Source of the DNA: JAQVWU01 sp964628455
Lineage (GTDB): Bacteria > Bacillota > Clostridia > Oscillospirales > CAG-272
Assembly: GCA_964628455.1 (NCBI GenBank)
Contig: CAZVPD010000012.1
Span: 1 to 41,898, forward strand
Direction of reading: 5' to 3'
Length of the DNA: 41,898 bases
Under the pieces are notes generated by a model that worked only from the letters and a program-made list of their open reading frames with translations, made no database searches and had not been told where the DNA came from. Positions 24,141 through 33,325 of the stretch are shown here, one piece after another (positions within the stretch are counted from its first letter, which is position 1; every line of letters begins with the position of its first letter). Made by a program: the position numbers and the translations under genes.

Positions 24141-25370
24141 ATGAAAAATCAGATAAAAAAAATAGTATTGGCCTATTCCGGCGGTCTTGACACATCGATC
24201 ATCATTCCGTGGCTGAAAGACAATTATCCCGGCTGCGAGGTGATCGCGGTTTCGGGCAACGTGGGTCAGGCGGACGAACTCGAAGGCCTTGAAGAAAAAG
24301 CTCTGAAGACCGGCGCCTCGAAACTCTATATCGAGGATCTGCGCGAGGAATTTATCACGGAGTATATCTATCCGACGCTGAAGGCCGGCGCCAAGTATGA
24401 AAACACATATCTTCTCGGCACGTCCTTCGCCCGTCCGGTGATCGCGAAGCGGATCGTTGAAATCGCGCTTGCCGAAGGCGCGGACGCCATCGCTCACGGA
24501 TGTACCGGAAAAGGCAACGACCAGGTCCGTTTCGAACTGACCATCAAGGCTTTTGCCCCGGATATGAAGATCATAGCCCCCTGGCGCATATGGGAGCTCA
24601 GGTCGCGCGACGATGAGATCGACTATGCGGAAGCCAAAGGCGTCCCTCTGAAGATCAGCCGCGAAACCAATTATTCGAAAGATAAAAACATATGGCATCT
24701 GTCCCATGAGGGAATGGACCTTGAAAATCCGGCCAACGAGCCCGATTACGCGAAGATCCTTGAAATGAGCGTGGACCCGGTCAGCGCGCCGGATGTTCCC
24801 GTATATGTTTCGGTCGGTTTCGAAAAGGGTATCCCCGTTTCGGTCAACGGGGAGAAAATGAGCCCCGTCGCCCTTCTCGAAACGCTCAACAAACTCGGCG
24901 GTGCTAACGGCATAGGCCTGCTGGATATCGTCGAAAACCGCCTTGTGGGCATGAAAAGCCGCGGTGTGTATGAAACGCCCGGCGGCACCATCCTGTACCG
25001 CGCGCATGAGGCGCTCGAATCGGTCACCCTCGACCGCGACACCACGCACACCAAGCAGATGCTTGCCGGCAAGTTTGCGGATCTTGTCTATTTCGGACAG
25101 TGGTTCACCCCCCTGCGGGAAGCGCTTTCCGCGTTCGTGGACAAAACGCAGGAAACCGTGACCGGCGAGGTCCGGATGAAATTATACAAGGGCAACATGA
25201 TCCTTTCCTCGGTTACCTCGCCCTATTCCCTTTATGATGAGGATATCGCGACTTTCGGGAAAGACGAAGTGTATGACCAGAAGGACAGCGCGGGATTTAT
25301 CAACCTCTTCGGGCTTCCCGTCAGCGTAAAAGCCAGGATGGATCTGAGAAAGAACAAAGAAAAGAAATAG
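24141..25370 (+). CDS. argG: argininosuccinate synthase
   Basis: 409 residues. Joins citrulline and aspartate using ATP to give argininosuccinate, the penultimate step of arginine synthesis. The N-terminal PP-loop LAYSGGLDTSIIIPWL is followed by the signature AHGCTGKGNDQVRFEL (about 115-130) and YTPRGVYETPG-type blocks. Full length. AAAGGAG ribosome site. First gene of the arginine cluster, with ARG boxes over its promoter. A hairpin lies in the 135-bp gap before argH. Confidence 0.97.
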   Translation: MKNQIKKIVLAYSGGLDTSIIIPWLKDNYPGCEVIAVSGNVGQADELEGLEEKALKTGASKLYIEDLREEFITEYIYPTLKAGAKYENTYLLGTSFARPVIAKRIVEIALAEGADAIAHGCTGKGNDQVRFELTIKAFAPDMKIIAPWRIWELRSRDDEIDYAEAKGVPLKISRETNYSKDKNIWHLSHEGMDLENPANEPDYAKILEMSVDPVSAPDVPVYVSVGFEKGIPVSVNGEKMSPVALLETLNKLGGANGIGLLDIVENRLVGMKSRGVYETPGGTILYRAHEALESVTLDRDTTHTKQMLAGKFADLVYFGQWFTPLREALSAFVDKTQETVTGEVRMKLYKGNMILSSVTSPYSLYDEDIATFGKDEVYDQKDSAGFINLFGLPVSVKARMDLRKNKEKK

Positions 25371-25407
25371 AAACGAACGGCAGCGTGCAAACAGAACAAA
25401 CAACGGG

Positions 25408-25440
25408 GAAGGACCCATACGGTCCTTTCCGTCTATTTTA
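25408..25440 (+). terminator. hairpin between argG and argH
   Basis: Stem AAGGACC (25409-25415) / GGTCCTT (25421-25427), extendable by G-C pairs across a bulged T, then a weak T-rich tail. Could attenuate transcription after argG so that it is made in excess over later genes. Confidence 0.45.
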
Positions 25441-25505
25441 AGCGGTGATCCGGTCCGGTTTTTTACAGACTGCCGGAACCGGTAAAAAAGGGGTAATATT
25501 CAGGA

Positions 25506-26906
25506 ATGAAACTCTGGGCGGGACGTTTTCGAAAAGAACTCGATTCGCGGGTGAATGATTTTAATTCGTCTGTTTCTTTTGACAGCCGTATGTACCGTGA
25601 GGATATCGACGGCAGCATTGCCCACGCCGCTATGCTCGGTGAATGCGGCATTATCCCCGCCGGCGACGCCCGGCGCATCACCGAAGAACTCGGACAGATC
25701 CGCCGGGATCTGGACAGCGGTGCCCTGACGGTTGCGGACGATGCCGAGGATATCCATATGTTTATCGAACAGGTCCTGACGGCACGCATCGGGGATGCCG
25801 GAAAAAGGCTTCACACGGCGCGCAGCCGCAACGATCAGGTCGCTCTGGACCTGCGCATGTATCTCCGGCGTGAAACCGATGAGATCAAAGGGCTTGTCCT
25901 CGGTCTGCTTTCCGCGCTCAGCGAAACCGCGAAGGCCCATATCCATACCGTTATGCCCGGTTATACGCACCTTCAGCGCGCCCAGCCTGTCACCTACGCC
26001 CATTATCTGATGGCATACGCCGCGATGCTGATGAGGGATGCCGGCAGGCTTGACGACTGCCGCCGCCGCATCAATGTGATGCCTCTCGGTTCGGGTGCGC
26101 TTGCCTCGACCACGTATCCGATCGACCGCGAGGCCGTAAGAAGCGCGCTTGGTTTTGATTCGGTGACGATGAACTCGCTGGACGGCGTTTCGGACCGTGA
26201 TTTTGTGATCGAGCTGCTTTCGTGCCTGTCGGTCCTGATGATGCATCTCAGCCGTTTTTCGGAGGAGATCATATTATGGTGCTCTTCCGAGTTCGGTTTT
26301 ATCGAACTGGACGACGCGTATTCGACCGGTTCCTCGATCATGCCCCAGAAAAAAAATCCCGACGTCGCGGAACTGGTGAGGGGGAAGACCGGCCGGGTCT
26401 ACGGTTCGCTGATGACCCTGCTCACGGTCATGAAGGGACTTCCCCTCGCTTACAACAAAGATATGCAGGAAGACAAGGAAGCGGTGTTTGACGCCGTGGA
26501 TAACGTCCGGCTTTCGCTCGAAGTCTTTAGCGGTATGTTCTCCACCCTGACCGTCAGAAGCGATGCGATGCGCGGCGCCGCTTCCGCCGGCTATCTCAAC
26601 GCCACCGACTGCGCCGATTATCTCGTCAAAAAAGGGTATGCTTTCAGGGACGCGTACCGGATCACGGGTTCTCTGGTCGGCCGGTATGCGGATGAAAAAA
26701 AACCGTTCGGAGAACTGACGGTCGGAGAACTGAACGCCGCGTGCGCCGACCTTGACCTGCCGGCCGTTTTTGCGGATGATTTTTACGCGGCGGTCAGCCT
26801 TGAGACCTGCGTTGCCGGCAGAAATGTTCCCGGCGGCCCTGCAGCGGAAGCGGTCATGGCGCAGATAAAGCAGGTCGATGCGTTTTTAAAGAAAAATAAT
26901 TTTTAA
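25506..26906 (+). CDS. argH: argininosuccinate lyase
   Basis: 466 residues. Splits argininosuccinate into arginine and fumarate. Fumarase/aspartase superfamily: HTARSRNDQVALDLRMYLR (about 101-119), YTHLQRAQPVTYAHYLM, and the superfamily signature GSSIMPQKKNPDVAELVRGK (about 278-297), which contains the mobile catalytic-serine loop. Full length. The ribosome site is odd: AGGA abuts the ATG and the better AAGGGG is 12 bases away, so translation may be modest. Probably cotranscribed with argG by read-through and with argC 20 bp downstream. Confidence 0.97.
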   Translation: MKLWAGRFRKELDSRVNDFNSSVSFDSRMYREDIDGSIAHAAMLGECGIIPAGDARRITEELGQIRRDLDSGALTVADDAEDIHMFIEQVLTARIGDAGKRLHTARSRNDQVALDLRMYLRRETDEIKGLVLGLLSALSETAKAHIHTVMPGYTHLQRAQPVTYAHYLMAYAAMLMRDAGRLDDCRRRINVMPLGSGALASTTYPIDREAVRSALGFDSVTMNSLDGVSDRDFVIELLSCLSVLMMHLSRFSEEIILWCSSEFGFIELDDAYSTGSSIMPQKKNPDVAELVRGKTGRVYGSLMTLLTVMKGLPLAYNKDMQEDKEAVFDAVDNVRLSLEVFSGMFSTLTVRSDAMRGAASAGYLNATDCADYLVKKGYAFRDAYRITGSLVGRYADEKKPFGELTVGELNAACADLDLPAVFADDFYAAVSLETCVAGRNVPGGPAAEAVMAQIKQVDAFLKKNNF

Positions 26907-26926
26907 ATATTTACGGAGGCTCTGCC

Positions 26927-27961
26927 GTGTCGAATATCAAAGCCGGAGTGATCGGCGCAACCGGGTATGCCGGAGCGGAACTTGTTCGTCTTCTTGCCTC
27001 TCATCCGTCCGCCGCGGTGACGGCTGTTTCATCGGTTTCCTTTGAAGGTCAGCGCATATCGGAAATATACCCGAATCTGGCGGGGATCTGCGACCTGATC
27101 CTGACCGGCGCGGAGGAGGTTATAGCTTCCTGCGACGTGGTTTTCGCCTCGCTTCCGCATGGCCTTTCGGAGGAGATCGCGGTCAAATGCGATCATACCG
27201 TGCTGATCGATCTCGGGGCCGATTTCCGGCTTTCGGACGAATCTGTTTATAAAACATGGTACGGCAAGAATTTCCTTCATCCCGGACTTCACACGGGGGC
27301 GGTTTACTGCATTCCCGAACTCCACCGTTCGGAAATTAAAAACGCTTCTGTCATAGCGAATCCCGGTTGTTATCCGACCTCTGCCGCGCTGGCGCTTGCG
27401 CCCGCCCTGAGGGGCGGATTGATCGAAACGGACGGCATCATCATCGATGCGAAATCGGGCGTCACCGGAGCAGGGCGCGCCCTCACTCAGAATACCCATT
27501 TCCCCGACACCAACGAGGCGTTTTCCGCCTATAAAGCCGGGTCGCACCGCCATATGCCCGAAATCGAACAGACGCTTACCCGGCTTTCCGGGACCTCCGT
27601 AAAAGTGACTTTTACGCCGCATCTGCTTCCGGTCAACCGCGGGATCGAAACGACGGTTTATGCCCGCCTTAAAGAAGGGACTGCGTTTGATTCGGTGCGC
27701 GAAGCTTATGTAAATGCTTATAAAAACGAACGTTTTGTGCGTGTCATGCCGGAAGGTGTATATGCGAATATTAAAAATGTGCGTATGTCGAACTACTGTG
27801 ATATTTCACTCCATTCCGATCCGCATACGGGCATGCTCATCCTCTGTTCCTGCATCGATAATATGGTTAAGGGTGCCGCCGGGCAGGCTATACAGAATAT
27901 GAACATCCGTTTCGGGTTTGACGAAGCTGCGGGTTTGTGTGCCGCCCCGCCTGCGTTTTAA
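26927..27961 (+). CDS. argC: N-acetyl-gamma-glutamyl-phosphate reductase
   Basis: 344 residues from a GTG with GGAGG seven bases before it. Reduces N-acetylglutamyl phosphate to the semialdehyde with NADPH. Rossmann motif GATGYAGAELVRLL at the N-terminus; catalytic cysteine in the signature VIANPGCYPTSAALAL (about 139-154). The region DAKSGVTGAGR is also typical. Full length. It lies 20 bp after argH and 23 bp before argJ, so the genes are cotranscribed. Confidence 0.97.
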   Translation: MSNIKAGVIGATGYAGAELVRLLASHPSAAVTAVSSVSFEGQRISEIYPNLAGICDLILTGAEEVIASCDVVFASLPHGLSEEIAVKCDHTVLIDLGADFRLSDESVYKTWYGKNFLHPGLHTGAVYCIPELHRSEIKNASVIANPGCYPTSAALALAPALRGGLIETDGIIIDAKSGVTGAGRALTQNTHFPDTNEAFSAYKAGSHRHMPEIEQTLTRLSGTSVKVTFTPHLLPVNRGIETTVYARLKEGTAFDSVREAYVNAYKNERFVRVMPEGVYANIKNVRMSNYCDISLHSDPHTGMLILCSCIDNMVKGAAGQAIQNMNIRFGFDEAAGLCAAPPAF

Positions 27962-27984
27962 TTTATAAAGAAAGCAAGGATTAT

Positions 27985-29220
27985 ATGATGAAACCGAATA
28001 TTTCCCACATCGGTTCGGGCATAACGGCTCCGGCGGGGTTCAAAGCCTCCGGAATACACTGCGGGCTACGCAAAAACAAAAGCAAGAGCGACCTTGCCCT
28101 GATCTTTGCCGATGTGCCCTGCAGCGCCGCGGCCGTATATACGACCAATAAGATTTTCGCTGCGCCCGTCGGTGTGACCCGCGCCCACCTGTCGGACGGC
28201 ACGGCAAGAGCCGTTATCTGCAACAGCGGAAACGCCAACACCTGCAACAGCGACGGTTATGAAAAAGCGAATGCCGCCTGTCGTGCTCTGGCTTCTCATA
28301 TGGGGATAAACGAAAACGATATTATCGTCGCCTCTACCGGTGTCATAGGTGTTCCGCTGCCTATCGAACCGATCCTGAACGGCATCCCGGAACTTTGCGC
28401 CTGCCTTGACTGTACCGAAGAAGCGAGCGAGGCGGCGGCGGTCGCCATTATGACGACGGATACGAAAAAAAAGGAATATGCGGTATCTTATGATTTCGGC
28501 GATACCGCGATAAAGATCGGCGGCATCTGCAAGGGTTCCGGTATGATCGAACCGAACATGGCGACCATGCTGGGCTTTATCACAACGGACGCCGCCATCT
28601 CTCCGGCCATGCTCGATCTCGCGCTGCATGCGGTCATAGCGGACACGTTCAACATGGTAAGTGTGGACGGAGACACCAGCACCAACGACATGGTGGCGGT
28701 CATGGCCTCGGGTCTCGCAGGCAACAGGGAGATCGGCGGTGAAGGCAAAGCGTATGAAGCTTTCAAAGCCGCGCTCCTGGAACTCTGCCTTCTTATGTGC
28801 AAAGCGGTCGCCGCCGACGGGGAAGGCGCGACAAAGCTTCTGGAATGCACGGTCTCGAATTACGCCGATACCGGGGGAGCCCGTAAACTCGCCAAATCCG
28901 TTATCAAATCCCCCCTTGTGAAGACGGCGATGTTCGGAGCGGACGCGAACTGGGGACGTATTTTATGCGCACTGGGTTATGCGGGCGTTGATCTCGACCC
29001 CGATTCCGTCGACGTGAAATTCCGCTCGAAGGCGGGAGAGATTAAGGTCTGCGAAAACGGGCGCGGTGTTCCGTTCGATGAAGCCGAGGCAAAGGAAATT
29101 CTTTCGAAGAATTATATCTACATAGACGTCGACACAAAATGCGGCTGTGCGGGCGCCGTATCATGGGGCTGCGATTTAAGTTACGAATATGTCCGCATAA
29201 ACGGGGATTACCGGAGCTGA
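27985..29220 (+). CDS. argJ: bifunctional ornithine acetyltransferase / N-acetylglutamate synthase
   Basis: 411 residues from the first of two adjacent ATGs (27985, 27988). AAGGA sits 4 or 7 bases before them, so 27988 may be preferred. An in-frame upstream start inside argC lacks a ribosome site. Transfers acetyl from N-acetylornithine to glutamate, recycling it. The precursor cleaves itself before T194 in KGSGMIEPNMATMLGF to expose the catalytic threonine. The C-terminal signature ANWGRILCALGYAG is present. With ArgJ the pathway is cyclic, so no argA or argE is needed. Confidence 0.96.
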   Translation: MMKPNISHIGSGITAPAGFKASGIHCGLRKNKSKSDLALIFADVPCSAAAVYTTNKIFAAPVGVTRAHLSDGTARAVICNSGNANTCNSDGYEKANAACRALASHMGINENDIIVASTGVIGVPLPIEPILNGIPELCACLDCTEEASEAAAVAIMTTDTKKKEYAVSYDFGDTAIKIGGICKGSGMIEPNMATMLGFITTDAAISPAMLDLALHAVIADTFNMVSVDGDTSTNDMVAVMASGLAGNREIGGEGKAYEAFKAALLELCLLMCKAVAADGEGATKLLECTVSNYADTGGARKLAKSVIKSPLVKTAMFGADANWGRILCALGYAGVDLDPDSVDVKFRSKAGEIKVCENGRGVPFDEAEAKEILSKNYIYIDVDTKCGCAGAVSWGCDLSYEYVRINGDYRS

Positions 29221-29265
29221 ACCTTTTTTAATATAAAATATCAGTATCTGAACGGAGAGGATCAC

Positions 29266-30147
29266 ATGTTTATATCGAATTTTGACAAGGCGCAGGTGCT
29301 CACCCAGGCGCTGCCGTATATACAGAAATACAGCGGTAAAACGGTCGTGGTCAAATACGGGGGCAACGCCATGCTCAGCGACGGCCTGCGCGACGCGGTT
29401 ATATCGGATATCGTTCTGCTCTCCTGCGTCGGGATCAATGTGGTGCTGGTTCACGGGGGCGGACCCGAAATAACGGATATGCTTGCCAGGGTCGGCAAAG
29501 AAACCAGATTCGTCAACGGACTGCGCTATACCGATGAAGAGTCGATGGGCATCGTTCAGATGGTGCTTGCCGGAAAAACAAACAAGGACCTGGTGCGGCG
29601 TATTCAGCGCATCGGGGGAAATGCCGTAGGACTGTGCGGACTGGACGGCGGCATGATCAAGGCGAAACGGCTGGACGACGGCAAAAACGATTACGGCTAT
29701 GTGGGCGAGATCGTTTCCGTCGACGCAACCGTTCTTTTTGCCAACCTCGAGAAGGGCTATATTCCGGTCGTCTCGACGGTCGCTTACGGGACCGACGAAT
29801 TCGGAGAGGATAAAACGCCTGTTTATAATATCAACGCGGACATAGCCGCTTCGAAAATAGCCGTTGCGCTCGGAGCACAGAATCTGATCCTGCTGACCGA
29901 TGTCCGCGGCCTTATGCGGGACGTGCACGACGAAGATACTTTTATATCGGTGGTCCGCGTGGACGAGGTGGAGGGACTGATCCGGGAGGGCGTCATATCC
30001 GGCGGTATGATCCCGAAGGTCAACTGCTGCGTCGATGCCGTGCGAAGGGGGATATCCCGTACGGTCATCATAGACGGCCGCATCTCCCATTCCATATTGC
30101 TGGAGATCCTTTCCGACGAGGGCATCGGAACGATGTTCGTCAAATAA
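29266..30147 (+). CDS. argB: acetylglutamate kinase
   Basis: 293 residues. Phosphorylates N-acetylglutamate. Motifs: VVKYGGNAM (ATP-binding Lys), VLVHGGGPEIT (substrate loop), VNGLRYTDEESM, and GGMIPKVNCCVDAV near the C-terminus, the form found in arginine-sensitive hexameric enzymes. The N-terminal helix (FDKAQVLTQALPYIQKY) that makes the hexamer is present, so feedback inhibition by arginine is likely. Ribosome site GGAGAGG; 45 bp after argJ. Confidence 0.97.
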   Translation: MFISNFDKAQVLTQALPYIQKYSGKTVVVKYGGNAMLSDGLRDAVISDIVLLSCVGINVVLVHGGGPEITDMLARVGKETRFVNGLRYTDEESMGIVQMVLAGKTNKDLVRRIQRIGGNAVGLCGLDGGMIKAKRLDDGKNDYGYVGEIVSVDATVLFANLEKGYIPVVSTVAYGTDEFGEDKTPVYNINADIAASKIAVALGAQNLILLTDVRGLMRDVHDEDTFISVVRVDEVEGLIREGVISGGMIPKVNCCVDAVRRGISRTVIIDGRISHSILLEILSDEGIGTMFVK

Positions 30148-30217
30148 ATACGATCGGGCAAAAAGACGACAGGTCAAAAGACCGCTGCGGATCCTATGCC
30201 GCGGGACGGGGATATTT

Positions 30218-31039
30218 ATGAACGGACAGATTGCTTCTTTAATGGACGGCGGCGAACGCGAATGGGAGCGGCTGGAAAAAACCGCCTACGGCCGGCTTAT
30301 TTACTACTGCCATATGTGGTTCCTTGACCCGCACATCAGCGAAGGCTTCGGAGTTCTGGATGCCGGCTGCGGCAGCGGACGGTTTTCCGTTCCCGCCGCA
30401 AAGAGAGGGTGTAAAATGACCCTGCTTGACAGTTCGCAGGAAAAACTGAACGAAGCCGAAAACAGAATGATCGGACACGGATACGACGGACGCTATATCC
30501 GCGCGTCGGTCACCGATATGTCTGTGCTCGATTCCGGCAGTTTTAATACGGTGATCTGCTGCGGAGGGGTGCTGAATGTTCTTCGCGGAGGGGTCCCGCG
30601 TGCTCTGCTCGAGCTCGTTCGCGTGCTTAAGCGTGGCGGAACGCTGGTGATCAGCGTCTACGGCCGTGCGGGTGTTTTGCGTTCCTGCGCTGCCGAACTG
30701 AAAATACCGATGACCGATTTCTGGGGCGATCCTCAGCGATGGGGGCTCTATTCGGTTGTCGACACGGGGGACGAAGCCCTGAAGCCGGGCGCCGCAGGTA
30801 TGCCGGGACATTATTTTACTTCGGGTGAACTTGCCGCTCTTCTGGCTAAATCGGGTCTTTCCGATATCAGAACGGGGTCGGCTCCTTCTGTTTTTGCCGG
30901 ACAGAGAAAAAACGCCGAACTGATCTCCGCGGATGAAGAGGCCTGGAGAATGCTCCTGTATACCGAGAATAAAATGTTCACCCAGCCCGGGCTTGCCGAC
31001 AGCGGTGATTTTATCCTGCTCAAAGGGATAAAACGTTAA
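30218..31039 (+). CDS. class I SAM-dependent methyltransferase inside the arg cluster
   Basis: 273 residues. The SAM-binding motif I is VLDAGCGSGRF (46-56). The motif II acidic residue is in TLLDSS, motif III-like CCGGVLNVL follows, and LLELVRVLKRGGTLVISVYG is the usual post-motif strand. Overall layout of the Methyltransf_11/25 type that acts on small molecules. It lies 70 bp after argB and 26 bp before argD on the same strand with no terminator, so it shares the transcript. No arginine step needs a methyl transfer; it may be a passenger gene or modify a pathway-linked metabolite. Ribosome site GGGGA is weak. Confidence 0.82.
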   Translation: MNGQIASLMDGGEREWERLEKTAYGRLIYYCHMWFLDPHISEGFGVLDAGCGSGRFSVPAAKRGCKMTLLDSSQEKLNEAENRMIGHGYDGRYIRASVTDMSVLDSGSFNTVICCGGVLNVLRGGVPRALLELVRVLKRGGTLVISVYGRAGVLRSCAAELKIPMTDFWGDPQRWGLYSVVDTGDEALKPGAAGMPGHYFTSGELAALLAKSGLSDIRTGSAPSVFAGQRKNAELISADEEAWRMLLYTENKMFTQPGLADSGDFILLKGIKR

Positions 31040-31065
31040 TATAAAAGATTGTAAAGGTGGTTTTT

Positions 31066-32256
31066 ATGACGCATGAAAAAGCTTTAACGCTTGACCGGGA
31101 TCACATCATGGCGACATACGGCAGATATCCGATTGCCGCCGACCGGGGAAAGGGAGCGGTACTGTACGGTCTTGACGGCAGGGAATATATCGATTTTACG
31201 AGCGGGATCGGTGTCAATGCGCTTGGTTTTGCCGACGAAGGCTATATAAGCGCCGTGACCGCGCAGCTGACGCGCTTTCAGCATATCTCGAATTATTTTA
31301 TATCGCCCGTGACAGCCGCGCTTGCGGAAAAATTAACGGCTCTTTCCGGTCTGGACCGCGTGTTTTTTGCGAATTCCGGAGCGGAAGCAAACGAAGGCGC
31401 GATCAAGACCGCGCGTAAATACAGCTTTGACCGTTACGGGGAGGGGCGTTCGGTCATCGTGACCCTGACCGATTCCTTTCACGGAAGGACCGTGACCACG
31501 CTTGCCGCCACCGGTCAGGATGTCATGCATCAGTTTTTCATGCCTTTTACCGAAGGCTTTAAATATGTCCCCCTCGGCGACGCCGAGAAACTGTCCGAAG
31601 CTCTGACCGGTGATGTCTGCGCGGTCATCGCCGAACCGATCCAGGGAGAGGGCGGTGTCCACGTGATGGACGCGGAGTATGCCGCGCTGCTGCGCCGCTT
31701 ATGCGACGAACGCGATATCCTGCTTCTGTTCGATGAGGTCCAGTGCGGCATGGGACGTACCGGACGCCTGTTCGCCTACGAGTATTTCGGCTTTAAGCCG
31801 GACATCGTCACGCTGGCCAAGGGACTCGGCGGAGGGCTGCCGATCGGAGCTTTCATCTGCTCGGAAAAATGTTCGGGCGTTCTTTCGGCAGGCAATCACG
31901 GAAGTACATTCGGTGGAAATCCGGTCTCGGCAGCCGCGGCCCTCTATGTCATCGAACGGCTGACTTCCGAGGGCTTTCTGGCTTCGGTTTCGGAAAAAGG
32001 CGCTTATATAACCGCAAAGATACGGGAAGCCGAACTCCCCTCCGTCCGGGAAATACGCGGAAAAGGACTGATGATCGGTATCGCAGTCACGGGCAATCCG
32101 AAGGAATATGCGCACCGCGCGGTCGATTCGGGACTGCTGGTACTCACCGCGGGCAAGGATGTCGTGAGACTGCTTCCCCCGCTGAATATAACCTTTGATG
32201 AGATCGACCGCGGCCTTGCCGTCCTGACCGATGTTTTAAAGCATCCGGATCTATAA
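31066..32256 (+). CDS. argD: acetylornithine aminotransferase
   Basis: 396 residues from the ATG at 31066; the GTG at 31057 lies inside the ribosome site AAAGGTGG. Class III PLP-dependent aminotransferase that converts N-acetylglutamate semialdehyde to N-acetylornithine. SGAEANEGAIKTARKY binds the cofactor phosphate, LLLFDEVQCGMGRTG holds the PLP-contacting Asp, and TLAKGLGGGLPIGA carries the Schiff-base lysine. Full length. 26 bp after the methyltransferase and 26 bp before argF. Confidence 0.96.
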   Translation: MTHEKALTLDRDHIMATYGRYPIAADRGKGAVLYGLDGREYIDFTSGIGVNALGFADEGYISAVTAQLTRFQHISNYFISPVTAALAEKLTALSGLDRVFFANSGAEANEGAIKTARKYSFDRYGEGRSVIVTLTDSFHGRTVTTLAATGQDVMHQFFMPFTEGFKYVPLGDAEKLSEALTGDVCAVIAEPIQGEGGVHVMDAEYAALLRRLCDERDILLLFDEVQCGMGRTGRLFAYEYFGFKPDIVTLAKGLGGGLPIGAFICSEKCSGVLSAGNHGSTFGGNPVSAAAALYVIERLTSEGFLASVSEKGAYITAKIREAELPSVREIRGKGLMIGIAVTGNPKEYAHRAVDSGLLVLTAGKDVVRLLPPLNITFDEIDRGLAVLTDVLKHPDL

Positions 32257-32282
32257 TAATCCGTAGAATTTTAGGAGTAAAC

Positions 32283-33191
32283 ATGAAACGTCATCTTTTA
32301 GCTATGCGCGACCTGACCGCCGCCGATATCACAGACATACTGAACCTGGCCGAACAATTGAAATTCGAACGTAAAAACAGGATCGAGCACAAACTGCTTT
32401 CGGGTAAAACGCTCGGAATGATATTCCAGAAATCATCGACAAGAACGCGCGTTTCGTTTGAAGCGGGTATGTACCAGCTCGGAGGGCAGGCCTTGTTCCT
32501 TTCATCGCGGGACCTGCAGATCGGACGCGGCGAACCTGTCGAAGATACCGCGCGCGTCCTTTCCCGCTATCTCGACGGGATCATGATACGCACCTACGCG
32601 CACAGCGAAGTCGAGGCTTTTGCAACGCACGGCACGATCCCCGTGATCAACGGACTGACGGACTATGCCCATCCCTGCCAGGTCCTTGCCGACCTTATGA
32701 CGGTCCGTGAATTCAAGGGCGGGTTTGAAGGGCTTAAATTGTCCTATATCGGCGACGGCAACAATATGGCGAATTCCCTCATTGTGGGATGCCTTACAGC
32801 CGGTATGGAAGTGGCTGTGGCCTGTCCCGCGCAATACAGACCGGATGCCGGGGTACTGAGTTTCGCCTCGGCATACGGCGCTAAATTCACCCTCACGGAT
32901 GACCCGTTTTCCGCGGCGGAAAACGCCGATGTCGTTTATACCGACGTATGGGCCAGTATGGGCATGGAAGATGAGGCGGAGACCCGCCGCGCCGCTTTCG
33001 CCGGCTACTGCGCAGACGCAAAGCTGATGGCTGTGACCCGCCCCGGTGCGATGGTCCAGCACTGCCTTCCGGCGCATCGCGGAGAGGAGATCACAGCCGA
33101 AATATTCGAGGCGCACGCTGCCGAGATATTCGAAGAAGCCGAAAACCGCCTGCATGCCCAGAAAGCCGTTCTCGTAAAGCTGATGTCCTGA
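32283..33191 (+). CDS. argF: ornithine carbamoyltransferase
   Basis: 302 residues. Makes citrulline from ornithine and carbamoyl phosphate. Carbamoyl-phosphate site SSTRTRVSFEAG (about 51-62); ornithine-loop residues in HCLPAHRGEEIT (about 260-271); TDVWASMG is typical of the anabolic enzyme. Full length, ribosome site TAGGAG. Last gene of the cluster, followed 10 bp later by the first copy of the duplicated terminator. Confidence 0.96.
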   Translation: MKRHLLAMRDLTAADITDILNLAEQLKFERKNRIEHKLLSGKTLGMIFQKSSTRTRVSFEAGMYQLGGQALFLSSRDLQIGRGEPVEDTARVLSRYLDGIMIRTYAHSEVEAFATHGTIPVINGLTDYAHPCQVLADLMTVREFKGGFEGLKLSYIGDGNNMANSLIVGCLTAGMEVAVACPAQYRPDAGVLSFASAYGAKFTLTDDPFSAAENADVVYTDVWASMGMEDEAETRRAAFAGYCADAKLMAVTRPGAMVQHCLPAHRGEEITAEIFEAHAAEIFEEAENRLHAQKAVLVKLMS

Positions 33192-33200
33192 TAAAAACAA

Positions 33201-33262
33201 TAAAAACTCCCCGTGCGGTTCCGGTTCTTGATTTCCGGTCCTGCGGGGAGTTTCTGTGTTTT
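33201..33262. terminator. terminator after argF; direct repeat copy 1
   Basis: Outer stem AAACTCCCCG (33204-33213) / CGGGGAGTTT (33244-33253) with an inner CCGG/CCGG pairing, Ts after it and an A-run before it, so it works on both strands. About 62 bases are the same as 35540-35601 except for three substitutions. Confidence 0.85.
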
Positions 33263-33325
33263 AATTCCATCGTCGTTTTACATACACTTAAACAGGTAAA
33301 AATTTGAAATGTTCCGACAAAGCAT

